Assembly: GCA_038373865.1 (NCBI GenBank)
Contig: JAXGGA010004737.1
Location: 21,041-85,040, forward strand
Length of the DNA stretch: 64,000 nt
Origin: Uloborus plumipes
Lineage: Eukaryota > Arthropoda > Arachnida > Araneae > Uloboridae
Direction: 5' to 3'
The position numbers and the translations under genes were made by a program. Every line of letters begins with the position of its first letter. Positions within the stretch are counted from its first letter, which is position 1. The notes below the pieces were generated by a model. It was not told the DNA's origin. It saw only the letters and a list, made by a program, of their open reading frames with translations, and did not search any database. Shown here piece by piece: positions 21,612 to 63,554 of this stretch.

Positions 21612-22495
21612 CCTTAGTACACTTTACATGAGGAACTGACCCATTTTTTTCTAGTCTTAACAGTCGCAGCTATAAAGCAACTTATGCCCTTATCATTCTG
21701 CCGATTGCGAAGGGAGAATTGAGTTTGAAAGGGGCACATCTTTGATAATCAGAGTTTGCCGAGCGGAATTGGTGTAAATTATGATTAGTACATTTTATAA
21801 ATGAACATTACGCGCATGAATCAGGTATAAATAAAAGTTCCTCCAAAAATAGTGTAAAATTTCGCCTGTAGAAAAGAGAAATTTTATGATTTTAAAGTTT
21901 AATTTAGGCCTTTTCGGATTTCGTAAAATTTCAGCCATTGTAAGTAATAATGTAAGTATTCCACTTGGAAGATTTTCTTTCAACTCCCAGCCCCCCTCTC
22001 GTAAGCAGGGTGAAAGAAATCTTGCTTGAAATTCTGAGCATGAAAGGAAGGACCTACGTCACGTGCTAAATTCGGTTAAAATCCGTCGTAATTTTGGGAT
22101 TTGTATGAAGAATCCCCTTTCCTTGGGGTGAGGCGGTTGCCCCCACTCGTGGGTAAAAAAATTCTAGATGTAAATTGCACAAAACATGCATCATTTATAT
22201 AAATGTAGGTTAAAGTCATCTTCAAGAAATTAAAGAGTACTATAAGCCGATGCCGGTAAGAATAGCTATTTTGAGATGTGATCCTTTCATTCTCCATGAA
22301 AATGGAGAAGGAAAGGGGCACTTCTCAAATTAATTACTAACTTATTTAAAATTGGCCGGGAAACGCACACCATAGTCACCTAGCAGAACCTTTAATCAAT
22401 CAAGCAAAGAAAGTTTGGCTCATTGTAGTAGTTATTAGAGCCAGGACAAGGATTTTACAAACTTTAAATTTTCAAATCGATTTTTCTCAGAACAG

Positions 22496-22685
22496 CAGGC
22501 CCGTCATTTAGGAGGGGCAGGGGGGGGGGTCAATTGCTCCCCCCCCCCCCCCGCGCCCCGACTTTGGGAAATCAATGTTTTGGCGTATAAGTGGGCATGG
22601 TTTTTGCCACTTTTTGGAAAATTTTGCATTGTTAATGCACCCTTTGCCCCCCCCCCCCCTGGAAAATTTCGAAATGACGTCCCTG
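22496..22685. mobile_element. hAT MITE (190 bp), nested
   Basis: Ends CAGGCCCGTCATTT and AAATGACGTCCCTG; duplication CAGAACAG (22488-22495, 22686-22693). The interior contains G and C homopolymer runs that pair with each other. Confidence 0.88.
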
Positions 22686-22734
22686 CAGAACAGCTATTTT
22701 GAGAAGTGCCCCTTTCATTCTGGATGTGCGACAT

Positions 22735-23921
22735 GTCAAAGATGAACCATCATCTCGTGCTCGTCATGGAAAGACAAAAGCTCTGAGTTAGGCTTTAAGA
22801 GAAAAACTTTGCGTACCACTAGAGAAAAGTCACATACTTGTGAAAAAGTCTTTTGTCAACACCTTGAATTTAAGGTGCCATTTGAGTACACATGCTCTGC
22901 TGAAGTCATTTTTTGTGGCATTTTAAAACAAAAAAAAAATTGTTACAGTTCACATTTGAAAATACACTGGAAACCTCAGAAACAAAATACAATATTCTCT
23001 CGATGTGTCTGGAAAAACTTTCTCTTAACAATCTTTTAAAAGGGCATTTTTTGAATGCACCCTACAATACCACCTTTGTTATTATTATTATTATTATTAT
23101 TTTTTGTGAGAGCTTGTGTCAAAAAATAACATTTGAGAATAAAAGCTTACGAAATAGATTAGTGTTATGATTTTTTGTTACATTATATACATAAATGTAT
23201 ATATGTGGGAATTTTTATTTGAAAGTATTTTTGAAAGCAGTTTCAAAACAAGTTATTATTCTTCTGCTTACAACAAAATAAAACTTACTGTTAATTTAAC
23301 CATTAAGAATATGTTTGAGGATTCATCATGAAGGGAAATTATGTTCCCAGTGATTATTTTATTCAGTCGTTTACTTGTATTGCATGCACAAAATGGCATT
23401 TCACATAAGAAGACATTTTGGATGGACTCTATTTAAACCCTTTCCTGTGGCAGACAGACTCTCTTGGGCAATGCATAATACGTCATTAAAACCATTTTCC
23501 GCAATAATCCAGCAGCCACAAATGGGATCGACACGTCAACCTTTACTTCAGAAAAGAATGTCTGGAACTATTTTTTAATCAGTTTCATTTACACCACTGT
23601 GAAAGAGAGTAAGGCAACACCTGAAACCCAAAAAGCAGATCAGAAAAGGGAGTGCATCCAACAGATAACAGAATAAAAATATTTCTCGACCTCTATGTTT
23701 CACAAGGTATTGTTTATTGAACCTGATAATTTGAAGTTTTGACAAAGAGTAAAAATAATTTAAAAAAAAAATCTTGTCTTGAAAGAGTGCTCAAGAATTT
23801 GACTCAAATATACACATGAAAAAGTTCTTTTGTCCAGGTTGTATGAAATGCTATGCAAATCAAGAATTTACTGCAAGTTCATGTTCAAATTCACTTTTGC
23901 TAACTGTGTCAGAAGGCCTTA
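22735..23921 (+). pseudogene. Fading zinc-finger relics
   Basis: Short pieces still read like fingers, for example SHTCEKVFCQHLEFKVPFEY (22828 on) and RIHHEGKL near 23314, but ligands and frame are lost. A TTA repeat lies at 23079-23101. These look like the eroded 3' end of the array that starts at 17483. Low-similarity parts may be unrelated. Confidence 0.5.
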
Positions 23922-24911
23922 TCTGTATCTTTATGTATAAAAATGAATGTATGTACCCGTTTATATATGCCCTTTAAAAATTCAAAAACTACCCGTCTGA
24001 TTTCACTAAAAATTTTACAATTAGTGTAATCACGGGGTATATCAAGAGACCAATTAAAGAAAAAAAAATATGTGTGGCATTCGGGGACTGCCACGGTAAA
24101 GTTATTGCCTAGCACTTTTTATCAACTTATGTAATTGTAATTACTTATTGATTTCATTTATGCGGTATTTTGCTTTTCTTTGGTATGAATTCAAGTTACA
24201 CTTTTTGAGCGTGGTGACCGTAAAAGCATTCCATCCATTTATATCTATCTGTGCGTGCATCATATTTTATTTGTAAGGTCCTTAAAAAACATCGTTTTCA
24301 GCAGACCTAGATAAATTTTATAACTGTCTGCGAACACAATGATATTCTTAAAATTTTCTGCGAAAAACCACTGTACCTTTCCAGAACTGCCAAACAGCAA
24401 AAGAGGAAAAAATTATATAATCAGTGCAATGACACTATGCAATCAGCATGTTTTTTAAATTATATTTACTCTTTTTTCTGGATTATTAACTGGTGACTAC
24501 TCAAAATTGAGAACCAACATGTGTCCCTAGTCATAAAAGTGTAAAAATACAGAAATTTACTTCAAGCATGTCAAAAATGTCTGCAATCTTTGAAAACTTT
24601 CTGCGAACGGCGTTCGCGTGTTCGTCTATATTATCTGGGTCTGGTTTTCAGTTTTGAAAAAGTGAAAGCAAAAGACAAAAACATTGAATCGGCAATTTGA
24701 AGACAATATTGCAACATTGAGATTATTTGTTCTTTTTAATTTGTAGAATTGTTTTTTTAGAAGATGCCTGAAGTTTTTTTCCCCACTAAATGTTATGCAT
24801 GTGTGTATGCTTGTATTTTATCATTCGGTAAAATTGGAGTTTCATTCAGCAAATAGACAATTTTCTCCCTCCCAAAAATTTTAATTCGGGGCATCCCTGC
24901 ACATCGGCTAG
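23922..24911. mobile_element. Helitron-like element (candidate, 990 bp)
   Basis: Starts TCTGTATCTTTATGTATAAA after A and ends ATCGGCTAG before T, matching the 5'-A|TC ... CTAG|T-3' rule of Helitrons. The first 70 bp resemble the arthropod Helitron leader TATAAAAATGAATGTATGTA. No inverted repeats, no target duplication and no RepHel frame were seen. The 3' hairpin is not obvious. Confidence 0.5.
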
Positions 24912-24926
24912 TTATTTATGTACTTA

Positions 24927-26450
24927 CAAGGCTTCACTAGATAGCGTTTTATACAGGCTGCTTCATTTGATCAAAATCTTTGGGACAAAAACGGATGCAT
25001 CTCGCCTAGCGACATCTATCGAATTTTGTGGTAACTAACATTATAAACAAATCAGATAATAAAAGACAAAATTAAAATTTAATTTGTTGGCGACAATTTT
25101 ACAATTTGGCATTCAATTCTATTTTATTATATTTTAACGTTATTTAATAGCTTGTTCGATTTGCTGGTTTATTCTGCATTTTAACGGCTTGTTTTAATTA
25201 GTTAGCGAATTATTTTTCATTTTAATTGATTCTAATTATAATTAAACTATGAAACGACACTGGCACCGCAGAGCGATAAATGGCGATTTTGGAACGATAG
25301 TTCCATCAAAACTTTTGATGAGTTTAGATTGTCAAATTAATTTGTTTGGCGAGTTTTTTAACAAGAATTCTCACATTATTTCGCAGCTTTTTTTTCAGTT
25401 GGCCCATTATTTTACTTTCAAGTATTAAACGTATGTGTGAAATTAGAAACAAAAAAGGGAAGATTTCGGTGATTGGAAGTCTGGTTATCTTTCCCTATTG
25501 GCGTTAAATCTTTGTGGCCAATTTATGAGCGAGGGAAATACTTCCTTCGCAAACATAAACTAAAGAGCAACAAAATAAAGTAATTATCGCCAAAAATTTG
25601 GCAACCACACCAGATTCCCAATTATCGAAATATTATCAATGTGTGAAATTTAACATAAAAAGAACATTACCTTTTAATGTTGTGTAAATGAAAAAAAAAA
25701 TTACATTTGGTCGTCGTAATATTGTAGTTTTGTTTATTTTTTTCGTACTTGTATTGCTCTTTAGTACTAAGCGATTATATATGCTCATTTCGTTGTTACT
25801 AAAGAAATTAATATGTTTTGTTGTCAATCGTCTTTCCGTTGAACACCAATCGCTTCATTGCAGGGCATTCATTCTGGGGCATCAAAAGGAAATGTCTCTG
25901 CGAATAGATTCGCCATTTATCGCTCTGATGGGTCAACGCTATCAAAATGAACATCTGAGCTTTTGCGTAGCAATTAAGATCGTGTGAGCAACAGTAATGA
26001 AACAAAATAGTAAATAGAACAATCTTATTTCATTGCTACATTTTTATTTATCGGCTGCGAATTTAAGCGTATATTTTATTAATGCAGAGATGTCAAAATT
26101 GAATGCCATTGCTATATGTTGCTAATTCGAAGAAAGTAAACAATGAATGAATGTCGTATGACTGAATCATGAGTTGCGACCAACTTTACCTGAAAAGGGA
26201 ATTTATTTCCCCTAAAAAGCAGTACTAATAAGGCCTTCGGCATCAATTCACTCTGTACTCCACTTCAGTAAACTATATCAATATTTTTTAACCCTTAAAG
26301 ATAGGATGAACATCACTTTTTACAGCAGAAACAATGTGCTAATAAATGTAAACAAACACATCGTTCAGCGCTCTCTAGCGGGCAAATCTTTACCATTGAT
26401 GTTTTGGGTAATGAAGCAGCCTGTATAAAACGCTATCTAGTGAAGCCTTG
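24927..26450. mobile_element. 1.5-kb element with perfect 41-bp inverted ends and 7-bp duplication
   Basis: The left end CAAGGCTTCACTAGATAGCG and following 21 bases are the exact inverse of the right end. GTACTTA flanks both sides (24920-24926, 26451-26457). Inside, GAGCGATAAATGGCGA (near 25272) and TCGCCATTTATCGCTC (near 25910) form a second inverted pair. A 99-codon + frame at 25688-25987 has no recognised motif. A seven-base duplication is uncommon among animal DNA transposons (reported for Dada elements), so the superfamily is open. Perfect ends suggest recent insertion. Confidence 0.85.
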
Positions 26451-27807
26451 GTACTTATTAATGTATGTTTTGCAAGTTACATGTCAGTGCATTAGAGGCA
26501 GTTTCTTTCATTCATTTTTGCAACAAGGTAAAAAACTTGATATTTGGATGTAAAAAATGAAGTTAATAACAAGAGCACCACACTTGATAAACATCTAACG
26601 CTATTTTATTAAAATTCATTACAAAGGAGGAAAAAAATTAAACTATAAAGATCCCTTCATTAAATACATATATACAGAATGGTTACAGCTCTAATTGTTG
26701 GGATTGTAAGTTTGTTACAAACATTTTCAAAAATGTAAATTAAACAAGAATCAAAAATCCTTGACACTAGATTAAATGTTAAAAATCCCTTTTTTCTTCT
26801 CCTCAATCTGATTCAGATTTCCAGCTAAGTTGAATGCGTACAAAAAGTTTCAACATATTTTTTTTTTTTTTCATTTTGTGAAACAACAATTGGAAATTTA
26901 TAAATTCATTGAATGGATAACATCAAAAATGTCTTTATTTTATAGATAAAATAACCTGCACAAGCATGTTTTACAATAAAGAAACAAAAATAATACCTTT
27001 AATTTTATAAAAATGCAGTAAGAAAGTGTTTGAACATAAAGACATTCACCAGAAAATACTTTGTAAGTATGTAAATGCTACTTCTAAAATCACATATGAA
27101 AATAGTCCATGTTTTTAAAAATTACGAAAAGTACATTTTATTCTTAAAAAATGGTAAATATGACTACGCCGCATATAAGTAAAAATGCCATGTCATAAAC
27201 ATTCTCTATATTTTTTGAAGTAAAAAACATATAACCTGATCTTTTAAGACTAAAATGAAAGCCTTTTTTTAATGTGACAGCTAATTGTCTTTTAAACACA
27301 TTTAAAGAAAATAAAAAGGCAATTATTTCATATTTCCACATAAATTGCTGTATTTATTTTCTTTCTTTTCTCTTAAATTTTGCCAAAAGTGCCCAAAAAG
27401 GAAATGGTAAAACTGTGACTTTAAAATTGTTAAAGGGGTTCAGTTCAGAGTTTTTAATTTTTTTTTCGGGGGGGGGGGCACCTTACATTTAAAAATACTA
27501 GGTATCTATGATTTTTCTCGATAACACAATTGCAATAGCAAGAATGAACAGAAAGCGTTCTTTAAAAATGTATTTAATAAGATTAAAAATTAGATATTGT
27601 TTAAAAGCTGATTTATTAACAAAATAGTTATTTAATTGTTAATTCATTTGTGTTCCTTTAAAATATGTTTGATTTTAGAACAATTAAATAAGTAAATGAA
27701 ATGATAGAAAACTTCTGTTATAGAAAAAAAAAGGCAAACATTTTAAATATTTTTCTTAAATACATTTATTCCCTGTTTCTTGATACTAATAAAATAAAAA
27801 CAAATAT

Positions 27808-28901
27808 AATAAAATAATTTTGGAAAAAAATAGAACCGACTTCAGTTGGAAATTGCTCTAAAAAGTAAAAAATAATTTTTTTCTTTGAACACCATCGAAA
27901 CTACTTTTAAACATAAGTTTTGAAGTCGGCGTAAAAACAATGTATAGAATCATACGCAACTATATACATTTTAATGGATCCAGGTTCTTTAAAAGCATTC
28001 GCATCCATTACATTCATTACCACACATTCGTGTAATGGTACAAATATTCTACTTTTAGTTTTCAATGGTTTCTCCGAAAAATGTTGGCAAAATATGATTA
28101 AATATCATTTGACCTATTGTTTTTGCGCCGACTTCAAAACTTATGTTTAAAAGTAGTTTCGATGGTGTTCAAAGAAAAAAATTATTTTTTACTTTTTAGA
28201 GCAATTTCCAACTGAAGTCGGTTCTATTTTTTTCCAAAATTATTTTATTTTATTCTTTTTAGTGTAAGTGTACTTATGAAATAAGGTAATGTTTCCCCCC
28301 ATTACGAAACTTTACCTAATTTTCTTAAGTAAATGCTCCATAAAATAAACTGTGGAAAAAAAAGGAAGAAACTATCAACGCGTCTAAAATTTTAAACGAT
28401 TGACACTAAAAAATAATCTTTGTTATTCTCTGGTATTTATTTGTGTACTAGCTTAATCAAAGCCATTTAAATATCAACGGTTTGTCAACTAATTTATATT
28501 TCAAAGCAATTCTAGTTTCTCGTTGTTCAGAAGATTTTAACACATACTACGTACGTTACAGCTAATGAGTTTCATGTTAGATTTAGTTAAGCCTTGGTTC
28601 ATATTTTTCATCATGATTACTATTAATATTGCTGTTGCGAGGCAAAAAATGTTTGCAACAAAGGTTTGAAAATTTAATCATTTAATGGGGAAATGACATG
28701 AAATTTACTGTTTTCCATAATAACTTTTTTTCTAGTGAACAAATATCGTCATATGAGTACATGGTACCTAAGTTACACCATTTCCTATCGATTTAAAAAA
28801 AAATCGTCCAAATCGGTTCAGTAGATCAGCTGTTATGTGCGAACAAACAAAAAAAAACATACGCTTTGAATTGATAACCTCCTCCTTTGTTGAAGTCGGT
28901 T
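27808..28901. mobile_element. Hairpin element without target duplication, copy 1
   Basis: The left 128 bp (27808-27935) are the inverse of 28126-28249, giving a near-perfect hairpin with about 190 bp of loop. The other end reads GTTGAAGTCGGTT. Comparison with copy 1 of the host repeat (7465-7500) shows insertion between AAATAT and AAAAAG with no duplicated bases. A relative lies at 37428-38760. Absence of a duplication would fit a Helitron-like mechanism, but TC and CTRR ends are not clear. Confidence 0.65.
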
Positions 28902-29651
28902 AAAAAGAAAATAAAGCTGTTCTCTATCATTAAATACCTCACTGAAAATTTGAATTATAGCACTTAAATGTTCAAACCGTTTGGATGATTGAAAAACTCA
29001 GATGAAGTTAGTTAAATCAATTTTTTTTTTAAATTATATCATTTATTCAACGAGAATAAGTTTCTTTATGAAATAAAAGAATGTAATAAAATGAATACGA
29101 ATTGAAACGATTAGAGAGATTCATACACATTAAATAAGGGTCATATATAAGGGGTGGGGTTTTAGGGTTCAAACCCCCTCCGAAATTTTCCTACACTCTT
29201 TCCAAAAATTATTTTCATTAGAATTTTTTTGTTAAAAAAATATGATTTCCACTTATTATTTATTTATTTCAAGTTCATTAGAAAAATGAAACTATTGTGA
29301 CTGAAGAATTGTATCAACTTGGTATTTTATCTGCATTATTTGTTTTTATTGAAGTTATTGCGAGCATCATATCCTACTATAGTGTTTTTCTTCAGATTTT
29401 GAGCACCTGACTCTAAGAAAAATATCAAATTGTAAAAATTTGGAAGTGCCAAACTCTATATTTAACGTATTTCATGGGAGACAAAAACACATGTATTTAA
29501 CAAGTATCACTTTGAATGAACGTACATGCTTACAAGCATCTATTCTTTTGAGATCTTTTAACAGACATTGGATTTTGAATGGGGGTAAAGTTATGTTGAC
29601 ACATCAGATTTTTTCTTATTTAATAGACATGTCATTTCTTCCTTCGTTTAA

Positions 29652-30148
29652 CCTACTTATGCCCAGTAGCCTAAAAACGGGATGCTTGTTAGTTACTGCT
29701 TACAAAAACCTGTAATGGGTATATCATTTTACTAAAGCTGTTAAATAATACTTTTTCTTGAGAAAACTAGTTAGAGCCACTATTTGGACATCAGAGTTTA
29801 TTTATTGACAGCTATTGTCAGACAAATCAGTCAAGCAACGATCCAGCATGGGTAGCCACAGAAAGTAAGTTTTTTCTGCGAACTTATTTTTCATAAAACT
29901 AATCTATTTTAAAATGATTTGCTTAAAATTAATCACAGCTGCCTTCTGTAATGTTACTTTGCGAAAGTAAAGTCAAGTAAGGTCGTATTTTGCTCACATA
30001 TCTGCATAATATCCCATAAACGGGATGTTAAATAACTTAATAAATATGGCAACGGCGAACTATTTTAAGCCTAAAATGTTTGTAAACCATTCCAAGTAAG
30101 AGTTTTAAGCAGATAAAAATTGTTAAATATAACTTGGGCATAAATGGG
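29652..30148. mobile_element. TTAA MITE family A (TTTATGCCCA ends), copy 1
   Basis: TTAA at 29648-29651 and 30149-30152. Ends CCTACTTATGCCCAG and TTGGGCATAAATGGG. Copy 2 in inverse orientation at 60665-61177. Interior contains AACGGGATG near both ends. Non-coding. Confidence 0.88.
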
Positions 30149-30209
30149 TTAAGGAACCTATTGTGACGAAAATGAAAAGAATATGCAAATGAAATTTGAT
30201 TTCACGAGA

Positions 30210-31551
30210 ATTGTGTTTGATAAAACCCTCCCTGAAACAAATATCTGGTTACGTCACTGCATTGAATAATATTATATCATTTGACCGAGCTAGAATTGAA
30301 TGCACCGGTTTTTAATTACAAGGTGAGGTTTTTCAGTAGAAGGTAGGATGACATTAAAGTGGGTATAAAGTTCTCATAGCAACAAGAATTTCATACATAT
30401 TACTGTTTGGCTCATATCTGAAACGAGAATTTTATACCTTACATAGGTATGAAATTTTTATTGCAATTCTCAGCAAAACAATGATGCATCAGACTTAGCA
30501 ATTTTGGAAAACATACTATTGTTTTCCAGAATTATTTGGACTAGTAAATGAAAATAAATAATGAAGAGAATAACTAAATGCAGATTTTTCATAATTCACA
30601 TTGGCAAACGTATTTTTAATTTAATAAAATCACCCAAACCATTAAAGGGTACAAATAAAATTATTGCACCAAAATGGATTTTAAAACGGAATTATTTGTT
30701 CAATCAAATGAAAGAAGTAATGCAATAGCATTAATAACAACACATTTAATGCATTGAAATAGAAGAAACTTTTTCCAAATTTCTTTTCTTTAATACTTTA
30801 AACAAACATTAAGAGTATTTTTTTCTTTCACGTTTTATCCTATGACCACTCTTTTGTTAGCTGATGAACTAAACATGCAATAAAAACGTATGCAAACATT
30901 AAAATATACATAAAAAATGCTTTTCATTTGTTTTGAAATAACTTTTGATATGACTTTCTCTTAGATTTTAACAATTCACATTAATTCCAAATTGGAAAAT
31001 TTTCAAATTTTTCTAATGCTACGGTTATTTATGAGAAGCTCACAGTGTAATAGATAAACTCATTCAATAAAATTTTTAAAACGTTTAAATGTTTAAACAA
31101 CATGTTTTTTCATTCAAAAAGAGGGGGGGGGGGGTCAAAAACCGAACATTAGCAATCAAACATGAAACATGCAAAATAAATAATTCCTGTGATAAAAAAG
31201 ACAATAATATAAATGAATAAATATAAAACAAAGAATTACTTTGAAGGAAAGTTAATTAAATTAAGAGAACTCTATTCTAAATAACACAAAAAACAACATC
31301 ACAGAGTAGTAAAAATGCCGCGTTAGGTATCACATGCGTCTAGATTTGCAGAAAACGAAATATAGGTGCTCCCCAACAGGTAGACAAACGCAATATCAAA
31401 ATCAAGAACGAATTTGAAAGAAACAGAAGATAAAACAAGAAAAAAAATGCATCTACATCATTTGTAGGAAAAAATTCACTTAAAAGTTGATCTGTTAAAA
31501 TCTTATTAAGAACAGTAAATGCATCCTTTCAGAAGAAAACAAAAAGTAATA
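30210..31551. other. Stretch without recognised feature
   Basis: AT-rich; one G run at 31123-31133. No gene or element boundary recognised. Confidence 0.5.
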
Positions 31552-31709
31552 CTGTCGTCCCCGCTTAATCGGGTAACGGATAAACGAATACCCCGCTTAT
31601 ACGAATAAAATTTCTCGGAACCGATGCCATAGACGTAATGTTAAAGATCCCCGCTTAATCGAACAATATTTCTTGGAACCGACAGTATTCGTTTAAGCGG
31701 GGCCGACAG
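31552..31709. mobile_element. pogo/Tigger-like MITE (158 bp), copy 1
   Basis: TA on both sides. CTGTCGTCCCCGCTTAATCG and GCGGGGCCGACAG ends; internal repeats of CCGCTTA-TCGAATA. Full-length reference for the copy at 35831. Confidence 0.82.
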
Positions 31710-32054
31710 TACTATTAATAAAAGACGACAAATACACATAAGACAATTAATTAAGCAATGATTGGTGGGATTTATAGGCATTTGGCAGAATAATTCAACA
31801 ATGTTAAATTGAAAACTTTTATATTAGCATAAGTAGTTGGCTTTTACAAAATCATTCACAATGCAAAATTTGTTCACCTTTACCGAACAGAAAAATTTGC
31901 ATTATGTGCAAAGAAACTCCTCAAAACATATATACAGCACCGTAAAAATGTGATAAACAATTAATATTTCTGAATCGAACTATTAAAAATATGTGAAGCT
32001 AATTTAATAAAATATAGTAAAAGATTACAGTGTAAAACGGCTGTATTATTTTAA

Positions 32055-32284
32055 CCTTTTAGATCCGGGCTGTTTTTTGAAAATTTTTCTTTCGACCAAG
32101 GTAGTACGACAGTTAAACCACAAATTTCTTTTAAATTGAAAAGAGAAGGTATAAACTGTTGTACCAAATGTATGAAACCTTGAAAAAATCCCCGGCTCCA
32201 AAGGGCTTGAGTGAAAATTTCAACCCCGTCCTCTAAATAAAAAGGACTTATGGTACAACATGTGTACCGCCCGGTTCCTAAAGG
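32055..32284. mobile_element. TTAA MITE family C (230 bp), copy 1
   Basis: TTAA at 32051-32054 and 32285-32288. Ends CCTTTTAGATCCGGGCTG and CGCCCGGTTCCTAAAGG. Other copies: 43847-44077 and 63069-63298. Confidence 0.9.
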
Positions 32285-32288
32285 TTAA

Positions 32289-33144
32289 AAGAATATCTTG
32301 TATACAATAACAAAGAGGCCTTTTTGGTTTTGAAATAACTTTTACATTCTTTTTCAGCGTATAAAAATATATATCTATTTTTTGAATAAAAATAAGAAAC
32401 TGTTAAGGTATCCCACCTTATTGTTAATTTGCTGTGTAAAATAATATCTCCCCCCAGCCCAAATAATAATACATAGATGAATAAAAACATTTATTAGAGA
32501 ATTGCCATTAATATTTCAACTTCCTTGTCAAAAATATCAAGAGCATTTAATCTGAATAAATGCAAAAAGAAAAAAAATGATGTTTAGCACAGCAAAACAC
32601 TCAAGCACATGCTTATGTTCCAACTTAATTTCAGAGAATCACCACTCCAGAATATGTTTTTTAATCTCTACCAAAATGTGCAATATTTGCAGTACAACTG
32701 AAGTGTTTTCCGAATTTGTTTTTAACAAAAAGTCATAAATATATTCTCTTGAATAAATATATTCACTTTAACTAAAACGTTTTAGTATTTAGTAAAATAA
32801 AAGCACAAAACTCTAATCTCTGTACAAAGAAATTCAATTGTTATATACTTTTTTTTTTTTGAACTGGAAATTTTTTTGCTTACAGGAGCATTGCACTACT
32901 GTATTCTTAAAAGTTAACCACACTACCAAATGTTTTCTTTGCAATTTTAATTTTTCTGATTACTGCTTTAAAAAACTTCTTTTCCAGAGCATTTGTGTAA
33001 TAAGTTAGAGAGTTTTTTTACACAATCAATGTTGTAAAATGAGTAAAAAGCACTAGCTTATACCTTTTTAAAAAGACATAACAACACATCATTTTACCAT
33101 TTGCTTAGAAACTATTGAAGCTATTATGGAATTAAGTAAAATAA
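32289..33144. other. Stretch without recognised feature
   Basis: AT-rich, several (A)n/(T)n runs, no gene seen. Confidence 0.5.
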
Positions 33145-33659
33145 CCCATTAATGCCTGACATTTTCTTTTTCCAAAGATATTTTGTATACTGGTTACAAA
33201 CAGTGTTTAATGGACAGGAAAAATAATTAAAAAAATATTATGTAAAAAATAATTTTTTTATTAAGGAAAGAAAAATTGTCCCTTAAAAGTTACGATAGAC
33301 CCCAGAGGGTACATACTTTTTTTACTAAATTTTTTTCTGCCTACGATATAATATTTAAAAAGACATTTTATAAGAAGAAATAAAATCAGCAATTAACATA
33401 AACTGGGAAGCTGGGAATAACTTTGAAAACTTAGCTTTTTTTCTTGAGATTGTGAACGATGTCATTTTTGATAAAGATCATATTAAAACTGCTACAGAAC
33501 ACACTTTACAATGGTTATGTGCTGCAATCTGTTAATAACGAATTGAAACAATACCAAGGTACTCATTGAACACTATTATTTGGTTGAAATGTTCATTTTG
33601 GGGAAATTCAGACCCTTTTTTGGACCGTCCCTAAAAAAGGGACGCTAGGCATTACTGGG
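33145..33659. mobile_element. TTAA MITE family B (TTAATGCCT ends), copy 1
   Basis: Ends CCCATTAATGCCTGAC and GCTAGGCATTACTGGG. Right flank TTAA (33660-33663), left flank ATAA, presumably a mutated TTAA. Copy 2 in inverse orientation at 43330-43842. Confidence 0.85.
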
Positions 33660-33985
33660 TTAAAGAGCTTAGCATTATTAAACAATAAAACCTGGATGAC
33701 TTATTAAAAACGCACCTGCTAATCCACTTTGAACAAAAAGGCTTCTTTTTAAATTACACACAAGAAAGAAACAGTAGCTGTCAAAGAGAAAAAGAAAAGA
33801 CAAGTATCACATGTGTCAAAAATATCAGAAAATAATAATACTCTAGCACAAACAAAAGCAAACACTTATTTAAAAATATCTTCTATACTGAATTCTCTCT
33901 CAAAAAAAATATAATAAAAGCATCACAGCAGAATGTAATGTACAAGTAAAAGAAAATTTCAGTCATGACTAAATTGCAACAGCAT

Positions 33986-34007
33986 TTCGCCAAAAACTAT
34001 TGGCGAA
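33986..34007 (-). other. Hairpin directly after the KCC stop codon
   Basis: TTCGCCAA, six-base loop, TTGGCGAA: a perfect 8-bp stem whose first base abuts the TGA. Could shape the start of the 3' UTR; function unknown. Confidence 0.6.

Positions 34008-63554
<29,547 letters not shown>

Larger units (their letters stand above)
20706..22730. mobile_element. GAATGAAAGGGGCAC element with 4-bp duplication ACAT
   Basis: Terminal inverted repeat CGCACATCCAGAATGAAAGG continuing GGCAC; right end its inverse ending at 22730. ACAT flanks both sides (20702-20705, 22731-22734). The terminal motif GAAAGGGGCAC recurs internally near 21727 and 22311, and a degenerate inverse at 22270-22291. Two hAT elements are nested (20782-21611, 22496-22685). 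No transposase frame. Its plan resembles the GGGTCATTCC family. Confidence 0.82.
26671..30209. repeat. Long interspersed repeat, copy 2, with two insertions
   Basis: Matches 6287-8311 in the same orientation. Extra segments at 27808-28901 and 29652-30148 are absent from copy 1 and are separate mobile elements. No gene survives in it. Confidence 0.8.
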
